Source: Calonectria ilicicola
Taxonomy: Eukaryota > Ascomycota > Sordariomycetes > Hypocreales > Nectriaceae
DNA: 64,000 bases
Assembly: GCA_020809705.1 (NCBI GenBank)
Contig: CP085826.1
Location: forward strand, 2,356,001-2,420,000
Direction of reading: 5' to 3'
How positions within the stretch are numbered: the stretch's first letter is position 1; each line of letters opens with the position of its first letter. The notes under the pieces were generated by a model, which saw only the letters and a list, made by a program, of their open reading frames with translations, did no database searches and had not been told where the DNA came from. Made by a program: the position numbers and the translations under genes. Below are positions 1 through 12,407 of the stretch, one piece after another.

Positions 1-2515
1 ACGAGAATTATGGCTGGGAGAATATTTGATCCAGCTTGCCATTCGCGACTTCAAGGCTTCTTCATCAACCCTGACGTGTTGTACGACTTGGAGAGTGGCA
101 TCCTTCTTTCGTACACCAGATTTAATGGATTGTCCTCTTTGTTCAACCACATCTAAACCGGCAAGATCACAAGGCATCTGAGTGGCCACGGTTTTGTCCT
201 GGGTCAAGTCACTTTGATTGACATCCCGCTTCATATGGAGCTTAGAATTTGATGAATTCTCGTCACTCTCAAACACGGTAGTAGTGGCAGCAGTGGATAC
301 AGGTTTAGGATCGACAGTGATGGCATTGGTTGTAGACCGACTTCGCCTAGTTTGTTCGCTTTTTATCTCGTCGTCGGTATCGTTAGCAGCTGTTTGATCA
401 TCTGCGACAGCATCCTTTTCACTGGGTAGCGTTCTCTCGTCTGATTGAAGCTGACCAGATACCCTATCACCTGCGGAGAACAACTGAGTAAGGCGATTCC
501 CAAAGGAGGATTTTGGTGCATTATTTATTGACTTCTTCTCCCCTTTACCAATAGATTCTGCTTCGCTGATTGAGTCCTCTGATAAATTTGAGACATCATT
601 GGTGGCATTGTTCCCGATCACAATTGTAGTCACATCTGGTGTAGCCCGGTTTTGGTGACCCCGAAGCTGATTATTTTTAAGATGGGAACTCGTTTGGTCA
701 CGTCGTTGAGGCCGAACAGCAGGTATATGAGGTTGATCGTCGCTCTCATCATCAACCTCTTCACCTCCTTGAGCTTCGTCGGAAGAGGAGGATGAGACGA
801 CAACAGGCTTCTTGGTCACCCTCGTGTTTGTCGTACTGAACTCTGCTAATCTCTTGTTGAAATCTCTGACAGGTATTGGTTTATCATCGTCCTCGCTTTC
901 GGATGTTTCTGAGGGGCTGCTTGAGTGTTCAGCGGCCAGCTTCTTTTTGCTTGGACCGGCTTTAGTTGTGCGCGCGTTAGATCTGGGAGATGAGGCTTTT
1001 GGATTAGGAGTGAATTGATCACTGGATTGCTTCTCAACCCACTGACTAATCAAATTTTGGCTGGATGTGTCCTTTGTCAGTGATCTTGACGTTCCTATTC
1101 TCCTTGCTCTCCCTAATGACACCTTGGCAGCGGGTGGATCGACTGGTGATTCTTCTATTTCTGACTCTGAATCCCGATCCCGGTCATGTTTTAATACAGG
1201 CGAGGAAGTGATCGTTTTGATGTTTGCGACGGGAGCCCTGCTTGATGTTGCATCTGGCTGACGAGGTTTTAACAATTGAGCGGCCGGAACTGAATAATCC
1301 TGAGAATCAAACAGGGAAATTAAGGAGCTGCGCAATGTGTTGAGCAGATCATTTTGATCGTGTAGCAAAATACTTCGTTTGTCAGGGCTGACATTTACGT
1401 CATACAGGTCGGTATCAAGCTGGATATCTGCCAGAATAAAGGGATTCTGTGACGCATTGTAGGACTTGTATACTTCATTGAATACTTTTGCAAACTGTGG
1501 CATACCGCAAGGTCGTCCGTTGACGAAGAACATTTGTCGATCAGGGGTTTGACGGCCATCGCCGTGCGCCGGTCGTGAAACATGGCCGACAATGTGGACG
1601 TCTCTGGAAGCATTAACACCTCCAGCATCTATTTCAAGATTTTTGTTGATAGTGGTTGGCTGCATTTCCAATTTCAAATCCAGGGGTACCAGAACGGTCA
1701 TGGTTTTTGCTCCAAAGATGTTGATGATATTCTCTCGTGTGCTTGGATTGCCTCTAGTAGAAAATAGATGGATGCGTTTACCTTTGGTTGGCTGTTGAGA
1801 AACACTGAACTTAAGGTTTGTCTGAATACATGCGTATTGGTTCAGAAGGGTGATGAGCTTGTGCCATTCCCTTTTGATGTTCCTCTCGAGCTCGCGACGT
1901 CGGACAGGTAAATTATGGAATAGATTTTCGACGGACACAGTAGTTCCTTTTTGTGCAGCCACAATTGTTGTTCCTTTGAGCTTTCCTGATGGCTCAAAGC
2001 TGAGTCTGTTGCCCTTGGGGACTTCTGGAGCTTGACAAGTTGTTACAGAAAGAACGGAGAGGGCACATAGAGAAGCAAGGGCCTCCCCACGGAAACCAAA
2101 TGTTTGTAAGGAAGCGATATCGGAATAGGATGAAAGTTTTGATGTGTGGTGTTTGAGTGCTACAGAAGGATAATTTTCTGGGGATATACCCGTTCCATTG
2201 TCCTGGACCTCAATGAGATCCAGACCCTGGTTTTTGAAACGAACATCTGGAGTAAAATTAGTCTGAATAAACGATAGAATGGTCGGGAACAGAGCGTAGA
2301 CCAAAGACATTGGGTTCAGAATACATACCGATTGTAGTAGCTCCGGCATCAATGCTATTTTCAACAAGTTCTTTGACAACAGAGCAAAGATCTACAATGA
2401 CTTGACCAGATTGAATCTGATGAATCTAAACATGATTTGGTTAGCCTGGGAACACCGTTGAAACCGACATGGCCGAATTTACCGTGCGTCCATCAATCTG
2501 CTTGATAGTAGCCAT
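1..2515 (-). CDS. PMS1: DNA mismatch repair protein PMS1 (MutL homologue), N-terminal part
   Basis: This is the eukaryotic MutL homologue that pairs with MLH1 to form MutL-alpha in nuclear mismatch repair. It is partial: 792 residues are visible and the frame is still open at the left edge, so the C-terminal dimerisation/endonuclease domain lies outside. Exons on the minus strand: 2483-2515, 2329-2425 and 2246 down to 1. The start at 2515 gives MATIKQIDGRT; the next exon carries the helix with VKELVENSIDAGAT (GHKL ATPase motif I). A DNGTGI motif follows, then GFRGEAL at about residues 94-100 and FVNGRP before residue 300. From about residue 380 the protein becomes a long, polar, Ser/Asp-rich linker, as is usual between the MutL domains. 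It is divergent from BST1 across a 2.7 kb gap. Identity is certain from the motifs; splice sites are by eye. Confidence 0.95.
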
Positions 2516-5186
2516 GATATAGACGGCTGGTTTGGGCTGTGCACACTACACTTAACATGGGTGGTGAAATAATTCACAAGTGTTTGTATATAGCCAAAAA
2601 AATGTGGCTACTTAGGACATAGCTCACAGATGAAAGTGCCACATGAAATGAATCGTTGATGCTCAATATTGTCGACTTTTGGACCTGCCGACTGGGATCA
2701 TGGCACGTTGGTCGGTGACTCGGCAATTTGAGCGTGTTCGAATCCACCGTGTGTTAAGCCATGGACGCGTAAAGTGGGAACGGATGATTGGCCTCATTGG
2801 CTTACTGCATACTCCCTTATATAATCATATACTGTATAAATGCATACGAGGCTGGCCAACCTTGCATCAACGTCGGCAAATTAAACTGCGCTAATCTAAA
2901 TATTATGACATTTTTGAACAACTGCTCCAACACAAGATTCGTGTTGAAGCCTGTTGTCAATCAAGGCTATTTGAGATATCTCAAATGTGTCTAGATTTTG
3001 TCACTGGGTCAGTTATTTATTTGATTTGAGAAGAAAGGTCGTTTATCTGATGACTTCCGATCAGCTGAGGTGACATTCAAGTGCTTTGGTAGGTGAGAAG
3101 TCGAGGGTGCTGGGATACTCTCTCCCTCGACGTATCAAATCCATTATTTGCTGAACTTGCATGTAATGATGTATCTAAGCAAATGAATTAGGGCATGCCG
3201 CTCAGCCTTGACTTTGTTGACCATATCCAATTAAAATTCTGGTTTAGCTCTCATGAAATAAGGAGAAAGGTAATATTGTCGGTGGCGGGCTAGTCATTAA
3301 AATATTGAGCAAATGCGTAGAAAAGGGATTTGTTTTATCAATGAGCTTGTTGAACTCATTTTGATAATGAGAAGGTGCTGCGGAGTCCATATCAACAGAA
3401 CGACTGTGGGTGAACTCCGATTGATGGGGTCGGAATGAAGCTTGGCTTTAGGCTAGCTAAGTGATCGATCGCTTCCAACAGCAACAGCGACAAGAGCGGC
3501 GGCAGGGGCAGGGTTTGCAGGGGTAGGCACATGGATACGAGGTACGAGTTAACAAGGCTTCCTCGCCGGCGCTACGACTGGACACCAAAACATTTGATGG
3601 GCCGTGGAAACTAGCCCCTCTTGCGTTGGTACATACATCGTACAAATCTGGTTTATTCACGTGGACCGACAGGCCCGTGCAAATTTCTTCCCAACCGCTA
3701 GTGGTATTATAATATAAGGTTCCCATCATCCGGTGTATTTTGGCAAGGAAATCCCCTTAGCTGGCATCCTTGTGGGTCATGAAAGCCTATTTGGGTCCTT
3801 ATATTATAAGTCTGCCCCTGCCCATTGCGGCCTCGCCCTTGTAGTCCCTAGGACTTTATGGGAGGTCAGGTGTGGGATATCCCTGGATGGTGGATACTAC
3901 ACTCCACGTAGTTGAAACCAGGGACACGTAGTACGAGGCACGCCATCGATATCTGTGATTGAGACTAACCACCATAATAATATTTTCTTTGACTTGATGG
4001 TCATGATATATTCTGGATGAGGACATGGGAAGTCAAGAAGGAGTAAAAGAAGGAGGAGAAATAAATGAATGGTCATTACGATGATGAAAAATGATGTTGA
4101 TGGAATGTTTGAAATGGAAGAATGTTCGTTGATCAAGGGAGGATTGTTAGATGCCATAGTGTACAAAACGCTAAATAGAGAGACCTGTGAATAAGCTCGG
4201 TGAAACGGCAGTATGAAATTAAACTGCTTTTCTGGCTGGCCTGGTGAGGTGGAAGATTAATAATAGAGGTGGCAGTGCTGTAATTTTCGAGTCCGGCTGG
4301 TCCGTGAGTGCCATTGCACGTTTTTCCAAGCCGTTGGAGCGAAAAATTCGACCAAAGTACGATGCATCCAATTGTTGGCGTGCGGGTGGATGTGCGACCT
4401 GTCTTGTAGGGGGGCACTTTCAAGAAGCCAAAAAAAAAAAAAAGGGGAGACGCGGCGCTCACTGGCCAGCCCGGCTGACAGAGAAGCCATTAGCAGCCAA
4501 TTTCCCTGCCAGCACCGACAGGTCTACGCAGCCACTCATACGCAGCAGCACTTACTCAAACTGGGCTAACAGGGTCGGCATGTGTCGCTTTTCTGCATCG
4601 TGGATGTAGCCTTGGAACACATCTTTTTCTACCTTTCGCTCTTGGCACCTGTCTCGCTATTGTTATCCTCGCCAAGCTCCCAGCTCACATGCGAGCACTG
4701 GCCTAAACATCGAATCGATCATTGGCCAGTGCCCGATGCTCGGTCCCTGTGTTGCGGCGCCTTCCACTCGTTTGATTCTTGATACCCGCTGGTTCCAGCT
4801 CCCTCAACCTGGTTAGCTGCTCTCGGCTGGTTGCTGCTCATAGCCTGAGCCAAAGTGGATTTCGCTTTGCCAGCCCCCCTGCTGTTTGCTGCGACCTTCT
4901 AATAAGCAAACGCTCCAAACCGTTGTGCTTGCCACTACCCTCGCTGTCCGGGCTCAACTAATCATCGACTCTACGCCTCGACCGTGTGCGCGTCCTCATC
5001 GCCCTGCCCTCGCCCTGCCCTCGATCTCGATCACGCTTTCGACCTCGACCGCGCCCTCCAACCTCATCCTATCCTTTCTTCTTCGATCCCGCCCCTCTCC
5101 TGTGATAATCGTGCGATTCGGACATCTGATTTGAGATTCATCCAAAGTCCGCTCTCAGGCTCCCGGAGTCTCTACGCGCCGTCTCC
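2516..5186. other. Intergenic region between PMS1 and BST1
   Basis: No supportable gene is visible in these 2.7 kb. It holds both divergent promoters. Two items stand out: an A14 run at 4430-4443, and a 13-bp perfect inverted repeat (TTATAATATAAGG) at 3707-3719 and 3797-3809. The last 230 bases before BST1 are C/T-rich, typical of fungal promoters and leaders. Short frames here show no domain-like content. Confidence 0.6.
3707..3809. repeat. Short inverted repeat, 13-bp arms
   Basis: The arm TTATAATATAAGG at 3707-3719 is matched by its exact reverse complement at 3797-3809, with a 77-base spacer. The flanks do not extend the match. It could be the remnant of a small mobile element or simply an AT-rich palindrome; no target-site duplication is obvious. 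Confidence 0.4.
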
Positions 5187-8100
5187 ATGAAGAGGCGGTC
5201 TTCAGGGTCGGCCGATGACGGTGACGAATCTTCTCTCGACTCCGATATTCCCGATCCCGATCCCAACTCGAAGACTTGCTCTCCTGGGCTGAGCTCCCGT
5301 CCATCGTCAGCTAGGAGCAGGCGTCCCAGTAGTCTCAATTGGAAGCAATCAAATGGCCGCAATGGCCATGGTCGTGATGATTCTATACCCTCAACAACGT
5401 TGACACGCACCTCTCTCGCTGCCACATCCACCCCCAACATGGCTCTCTCCAGAACACCGCCGCAGTCTCCCTCACCAACCCGTCGCTCTCGCCGGTCACC
5501 CATATCTATACTTGTCATCCTTGTATCGGCTCTAGGTATCGCGCTGCTTCTGAGCATTCTCCGATCTCTTGTTACCCGCCAGCTGGACCCTAAAGGTTGC
5601 CGCATGTCCTACATGCGACCTTCTTACGTACGCTTCACTGAATTTGACACCGAACATACTCGGTTTGCGACGAAATATTCTCTCTATCTTTATCGGGAAC
5701 AAGGCGTTGACGAGGATAAGGTATCTATCACCTGCTGATGGTCCAATAATTTTGCCCCGTGCTATTTCGCTAACTTTGCTAGTTGCGTGGGATTCCAATC
5801 CTCTTCATTCCTGGAAATGCCGGTAGCTATAAGCAAGTGCGACCAATTGCTGCCGAAGCAGCTAATTACTTTCACCACAATCTTGAACAGGATACTGCAG
5901 CACTAGATGCCGGAATTCGAAACCTCGATTTCTTTACTGTGGACTTCAATGAGGACATCACGGCTTTCCATGGCCAGACCTTGCTCGATCAGGCTGAATA
6001 CCTCAACGAAGCCGTCCGATACATTCTGTCTCTTTACTCAGACCCCCAGCGCAAGGCTAGAGATGGCCACCTCCCAGACCCCACCTCAGTGATTGTTCTG
6101 GGTCATTCTATGGGTGGTGTTGTTGCAAGAGCTATGCTTGTCCAGACTAACTATCAGTCGAACTCGATCAACACGATAATTACCATGTCAGCCCCGCATG
6201 CTCGCCCGCCAGTCACTTTCGATGGGCAAATCGTTCAGCTTTATGATCAAATCAATGATTATTGGAGACGTGCATATTCACAACAGTGGGCTAATAATAA
6301 CCCGTTGTGGCATGTCACGCTTGTCTCGATAGCTGGCGGTGGTTTAGACACAGTCGTTCCCTCTGATTATACAAGTCTTGAGTCCCTAGTACCCCCCACA
6401 CATGGCTTCACGGTTTTCACCACAGGAATTCCTACAGTTTGGACAAGTATGGATCATCAAGCTATTCTTTGGTGTGACCAGTTCAGAAAAGTTGTTGCAC
6501 GAACCCTGTATGACATCGTTGATGTACACCGTGCTTCCCAGACGAAGCCCCGAGCGGATAGAATGCGGGTTTTCAAGAAACGATTCTTAACCGGGATGGA
6601 GCCATCGACAGAGAGGGACATCACCCTTAAAGAGGCCACGACCCTCCTCACACTTGATGATAATTCCAACTCGATTCTTCCTGCTGGAAAACGCCTTTTC
6701 CTTAAGAATCTTGGGAATAACCCTCAGGCTACAGCCCATCTACTTCCTATCCCCCCGCAGGGTTCACCAGATGCAAAGCGATTTAGTGTGCTAACGGATG
6801 CCCGGCTCGATGAAGCTGGAGAGAGCGGGAAGTTGGAGATTCTCTTTTGCAGCGTATTGTCTTCGCAATCAGGGACAAGCAACGCGTTATACCCATTCCA
6901 AATTGACCTTTCAGTTGATAAAACCGGCTCAACAACAAGATTCGTCTGTAAAAACGCCGCCTCGGACTTAATTTTGCTCCCCGCTTCAACTCCAACGACG
7001 CGATTCCCATTTTACTTAGACAGAGACCAAGAAGTTGCCCCGTTTTCATACCTCCAATATGAATTAAACCAAATCATGGACTATCAATTCGTTGCTATTG
7101 TGGATAAAGCCCCAGCCACGACGCCCAACTTCGTTGTCGCAGAGTTCAGCGACCAATCTGGTTTTTACAAGAAGAAAGATATTAGTCTTACAAAGCTACT
7201 CTGGGCTGGAGTGTCATTTGATCTTCCCGCAGATCGACCAATGAGCGTGGAAGTCAACATTCCGTCTCTCCAATCAGCTCTTCTGGCTTACAATCTCGAA
7301 ATGAAGAGCCCCAGTTGCAAAACGGAGAGTGCTGTTTTTCGTCCACTGATACGCCAATTCCTGGATCGACCTTATGAATCCAAGTACTTTGTAAATGCTC
7401 AAAGTGCAGCTGTCAGTCTTCACGGCGTTGCCCCTTACGTCCCACCTCCCTTGGATTATCGAACTGAGAATGGCCTCACGTTTCAAATTTGGTCCGACCC
7501 ATCTTGCAACACAGGTCTGCACATTGAGATAAAACCAGACTTCTGGGGGAGTCTAGGAAAATTGTATATGCGATACCGAACAGTTTTTGCTGCATTTCCT
7601 TTGCTTACTGTCACATTGGTTTTGAGGAAACAGTTTCGAGTCTATGATAGAACAGGCATATTCATCTCCTTTTCTGAAAGTCTGGATATGTGCCTTAGAC
7701 AGTCAATTCCGCTCCTCCTTCTTTCCCTGACCCTACTGTCGACGTCTCTCAGCGGCAATTCAATAACCGGACTGGGTTTCCTTGTCAAAACCAGTGTGGC
7801 GCCTACTTCTGGCATCGATTTTCATCAACACGATACACTGATTGGGACTGAAGACCCATTCTTCTGGTTCTTGGTGCCTTTGATCGGAGTTGTTTGCATT
7901 GGTGTTTGCACATCTCTTCACTATGTCATGATCATGTTCACACATATTTTTGGCCTACTATCCAGCTTGATTCTGTCTCTCACATCAACTAACGCGACGG
8001 AGGAGCAAGGTCGTGTACGATCACCAGCATTTGCACCATCCACTCCGAGGCGACGCATGATTACGACAGTAATCCTTTTATTTCTGGTATCAACATTCAT

Positions 8101-8626
8101 ACCTTACCAGTTTGCCTATTTGGTGGCCTGCATTGTGCAGCTCTTTACCGTTGTTCGAGCCTTGAGAATCAATGCCAACATTTCATCGACAGCCAATTCC
8201 AACTATTATCACTATGCGCATTCCATCCTTCTTTTAATGCTCTGGATTCTTCCAATCAATCTGCCGATTTTGGCAGTTTGGATTCGTAACCTTGCGGTTC
8301 ACTGGCTCACGCCATTCTCCTCGCATCATAATGTCCTCTCCATCATGCCTTTCATTCTTTTGGTAGAGAATTTGACGACGGGGAAGATGGTTCCTCAACT
8401 TATGAGTGGACTTCGACATGTTACAAGCGTTCTCCTCTTTGGCACCGCTCTGTACGCTGCAATATTTGGAGTCTCCCATGCGTACATGCTTCACTATTTG
8501 GTGAATATAATCGCCGTATGGCTTGTGATTGTACACTCGACAAACGACTCCTGGTCGTTAAGTGGGATCGGGGCTATGTTTGATAGCAATACCAATGAAT
8601 CGGAAAAAAGCGGGAAAGCCCCTTGA
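5187..8626 (+). CDS. BST1: GPI inositol-deacylase (Bst1/PGAP1 family)
   Basis: An ER membrane lipase-like enzyme that removes the inositol-linked acyl chain from GPI anchors after attachment to protein, which promotes ER exit and quality control of GPI-anchored proteins. Exons 5187-5720 and 5783-8626 (62-nt intron) give 1125 residues. A Ser/Pro-rich cytosolic tail of about 100 residues precedes a membrane anchor near 106-126. The family signature GCRMSYMRPSYVRF starts near 138. The splice joins VDEDK to LRGIPILFIPGNAGSYKQVR. The nucleophile elbow GHSMGG is at about 285-290, with Ser287 the likely catalytic serine. The C-terminal third carries about eight hydrophobic segments, as in PGAP1. The start is the ATG at 5187, just after a C/T-rich leader. 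The length fits filamentous-fungal members (yeast Bst1 is somewhat shorter). Confidence 0.95.
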
Positions 8627-9583
8627 CATTTGGTTGCATTCGATTACGATACCGTTTCCTATATTTCCCTATCTTGCGCAGTCAAAAATTTCGGCTTAGG
8701 TGGGTCAAGCCCTCAGCCGACTTCATGCACAGAATTTTGAGACGATAGCTGGATGCCGCTGATTTGCTTCGCATATCTCTATCTCTTGTGTATTCTATCA
8801 TGTATCCGATCCGGCCATGAGCAAACTTGACATTCGCAGTTGTTCACTGGGTCACTTCCTTATGCTCAGCGAGATTTCTTTTCGTTAATACTCCTGTTAT
8901 ATTTTGCATTGCGGGGAGCCAGCGTTTTTATATAGCCTTAGAACGGGCACCGTTGGGTGGCGTGCTTCCATTTATGCCTCTTTGGCTTTTTTATAGCATA
9001 ATTTCGGCGTTTTACTGGTAGACGGGGAAGAGGAGGAGGGAGACTTGAATAGTCTTGGGCCTTCTTCCTGCGAAAGGGTTTTTGTAAACTCTCTTTGGTC
9101 TTGATAGTTGGACGCTTTTTGACGTGACATCGCAGATATACTTCATCTCGTTTGACATAAAGACGAGATTTGGGAGAATCCCAAATTTGCAGTATTCTGT
9201 CAGAACAATTGTCAGCACCCGCTATGGAAGACACATGATGGACTGTGGTAAACATTAAAATGACCGACTACTCGCTAGTCGAGGGATTATAATCAGATAG
9301 CCTGGATAAACAACCAGGGTCAAGATAAATATCCAAGACATCAATCCAAAAGATATCAACAACTGTTCTAAATTGGTGAATGGTGACTCGCAATGTGCGT
9401 GCTACACACCATGGTCTATTTGATTGCTCAGTGTACAATGCCCCGAAACCGAAACCTGGACGCCGGGCGCCATCAATCTAAACAGAAATACAGAAATGCA
9501 GAAATGAAAACAAAAACAAAGAGAAAGTAGCTCTATATATAATGCATTTTGCAGTTGTGCTAACGCACATTTGCGGAGAGTCC
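8627..9583. other. Convergent intergenic region between BST1 and the MFS gene
   Basis: This holds the 3' ends of two convergent genes. A minus-strand frame of 105 codons at 8938-9255 has no recognisable domain and overlaps a second frame in another phase; I do not call it a gene. Otherwise I see nothing. Confidence 0.5.
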
Positions 9584-11441
9584 TTAGTCTTCTTCTTCGC
9601 CCTTGCCATGTTCTTGTAAGTACTGCTGACGCTGACGTCGGATGACAATCATGGTAATGACAAGTCCAGCGATACAGGAAACCACAGTAACACCGTAGGC
9701 GCCACGGTAACAATCAAGACCGTCAAGACAAGTACGCTTGCCGTTTTCGTCGATGACGCTATGCTCGTCGTATATCCGGCCATAAATGAGGTTGAATATA
9801 TTAGATGAGATGCTGGGAGCCATAACCATGAAGCCCCAGTTTTGAGTCAGTCCATTGATGCCGAATTCTTCAGCAACAATAGACGGAAAGACACCAAACA
9901 AGAAACCATAGGCCACGCCGGACAAACTAGAAACGAATCCTAACAAGTGAGGGTTGATGATAGCAAGCGCAAGAAGCTGAGCAGCGAAAAAGACAATGCA
10001 GGCCGCCACCAAGCACCAGAGTCGACTGGCATTTAGTCCCTTGACCAAAAAGTCGGAGCCAACTCCTGAGATGATGTGAGACTAGGCTAGGAATTGAGTA
10101 ACATGAAGGAGCTCACCGCTAGATAGTCTACCCAGAAAGCTGCACACAGATAAGATTGAGACATGCAACTGCTGTTGTTTAACGAGGAATTCATTAGTGA
10201 CATTTTTGTCGTAGTGTTTCCACAACGCTTTAGCATCATTTCCAATGTTGCTGAAGTCGGGTTAGCAACGGCCAAGAACATGAAACAGAAGTTACCATAC
10301 TTAATAGTCATGATACCGACGCCAGCCAAAATACCCATTATAGAAAATAGTTGCCAAAATTTCAGGTTACGAAGTAGTTTGAATCCACGAATATCTACAC
10401 GGTGAGATCGATCAATATCAATATGATTTCCTACAAACGAAGCATCGCCAACTAGTGGAGTTGGGCGGGACAGCAATGATGACGTCTCGCCGACTTCGGG
10501 GTCCTCGGTGGTGGCCACACGGCCACTTTCAGGCTCGGGTGGGATTCCAGGGACGACCTTTGGATCAGGAGGAAAACCGGAGACGGAGGAACAGGCCGGG
10601 GCGGTATTGTGCGGGAGGGACGGAGATACAATGCTAGTGTTGGTTTCATTGGAATTGGACGACATACCAGGTTCAGCGCGAGGATAATATGGCTTTGGCT
10701 CATCAGACGAACCTCCACCGGTTGGCTCCAAGGAGATGGGAGAGATAGGGTGATCGGCGGCTGGGACGGCGTGGTAGTTGGAGTGGGGTTGGACCTTGAG
10801 AAAGAAGAAACCGCCGAGTGTAAGACCGCAGGTGCCCCATGCAAGCAGCATGAGAAAGGCGCTGGGGTTTCCAGGGAAAAACAGAGATCCAAGAGTAGAG
10901 AAGAAGAACGCACTCAATCCAAAGGCTGCGAGAGGGAACGCAGTGGCAGTGCCGCGACTTTGTGGCCAGTTGAGAGCTGAAGTTTTGACGGCGGCAGCGA
11001 AGGCGGTGCAGCCACCCAAGCCCGATAAGTAAGAAAAGAAGCATAGCAGGGGCACTGATCCGGAGGCTCTATCATAGGCCTGGTGGAGAGGAAAGTAGCC
11101 AAGTGCTAGGAGGAGGGCACCAGCAAGGACAGCGGGCCTTGGGCCCCGATGGTCGACCAAAATGCCAACGGGGACACCTAGAGTATACTGGCCAAGGTTG
11201 CCAGCAAGTCCGATCAGATTGCTCTCGGTGGATGACAGATGAAGTCGTTCCGCAAACTGAGGAGCCCATGCCGAATAAACATACTGAGGGGATGGTGTCA
11301 GCACTGCACAGCGGGGCATCTGTATCCCGAAGTTTTGGTCTCACGAACATTGGTACCACACGCCAAGGCGATGGTGGTCGCAGCTACGCTGGCCACGATG
11401 CGCGCATGGTGAAGTTGGCGCAGTTGTGTTTGATGCACCAT
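9584..11441 (-). CDS. Nodulin-like major facilitator superfamily transporter
   Basis: A polytopic MFS transporter of the nodulin-like group that includes yeast Mch1 and YMR155W; the substrate is not known. Minus-strand exons 11349-11441, 10301-11283, 10117-10250 and 9584-10065 give 563 residues. The N-terminal part contains YVYSAWAPQFAE, then the MFS loop GNLGQYTLGVPVGILVDHRG between helices 2 and 3. About six membrane segments precede a polar Ser/Pro-rich cytosolic loop (roughly residues 205-320). A second bundle begins with GVGIMTINNIGNDAKALW, a sequence characteristic of this family that is formed only when the 10251-10300 intron is removed. The C-terminus is short and acidic (GEEED). Splicing of intron 1 uses a weak donor (GTTCGT), so the first 31 codons are less certain. 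It is divergent from TMS1. Confidence 0.85.
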
Positions 11442-12407
11442 ACTGACAAGATAGCAATGGTAATATTAGCCAACAATCATATAGAATGGAAAGAACAAGG
11501 GAAGTGGGCGAGTGAATCAGCTTCGGACGACAGAAGGCAAGACAGGGAAGATGTTCATAAGGGGTAGATAGAAGGAAGGGGGTTTGGTGTGTAGATGAAG
11601 GGAACGAATCTGCGAAGGAGCGACAGGCCACACAAGGAGAAGAGTTGAAAACGGCACAAGAGACGTCGCGAAAGGCCGACTACCGAGGAGATGCGGAGAC
11701 ATGCACAATGGCCGTTATCAGTCAGGTCCGGCCGTTGTTTGACGGGTCTTTGAGACGTTGCGACAGTCAGTTTGACGAATACGTGTATGCATACGCGTGC
11801 CCCGAGTGCCGCCGACAGCGGAATTCAGCCCGGTAACTCGGCCTGGTCCCAGGGGTTCACTAGCGGCCCCTCCGCACCCCAAGATCCTAAAAAAGGTTCC
11901 CCAGATGTGTGTGCAGGAGGGCTGCGTCCAGGTCCCGAGGAATGGGCCTTGTGATTACTCCCGATCCGCCGGCTTGCCTTTCTTGCATTTTACTCGTGGG
12001 GAAGAGCCCTTGGCGGTCATCGGCCATGAGCCACAGCCCACCAACAGTACAGCCACCTGACTCTTACATAAGAGCCTTTGCGACAGTGTGGAATGTGGAA
12101 TGCAACGACTCAGCTAAGCCTGCAGATGCAGGGCCTGGACCCGCTCAACGTTGGCGCCGACGTAATCTCACGTGCACATCCACCAGTGGCCGCCAGGCTA
12201 GATCCACCAGCCTCATCATCCCATCCCCACCAGCCTACCATATCCAGGCAAACATCACTCCAGCTCGCGACCCCAATACAGCGACCAGTCCTTGCCGTCT
12301 AACCACTTGGCGCACCACCGTCACAGTATACCGCCCGCTGTATAGCTTGGGTTGGATATCCGACCCCCATCACGCTTGTCCGCGCTGCCCTTTTCTCACA
12401 AAACACA
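11442..12407. other. Divergent promoter region, MFS transporter / TMS1
   Basis: About 970 bases between two divergent starts. It contains C/A-rich and C/T-rich stretches toward TMS1 and no supportable coding frame; frames at 11797-12532 are unlike any protein I recognise. Presumed bidirectional promoter. Confidence 0.5.

Noticed and set aside
2731..2750. B-box-like GTTCGAATCC suggesting a tRNA
   Set aside because: No matching A box or cloverleaf: the T-arm stem does not pair with a seven-base loop and no acceptor stem is found.
8938..9255. 105-codon minus-strand frame in the BST1-MFS gap
   Set aside because: No domain, overlapping frames of similar quality in other phases, and position in a convergent 3' region.
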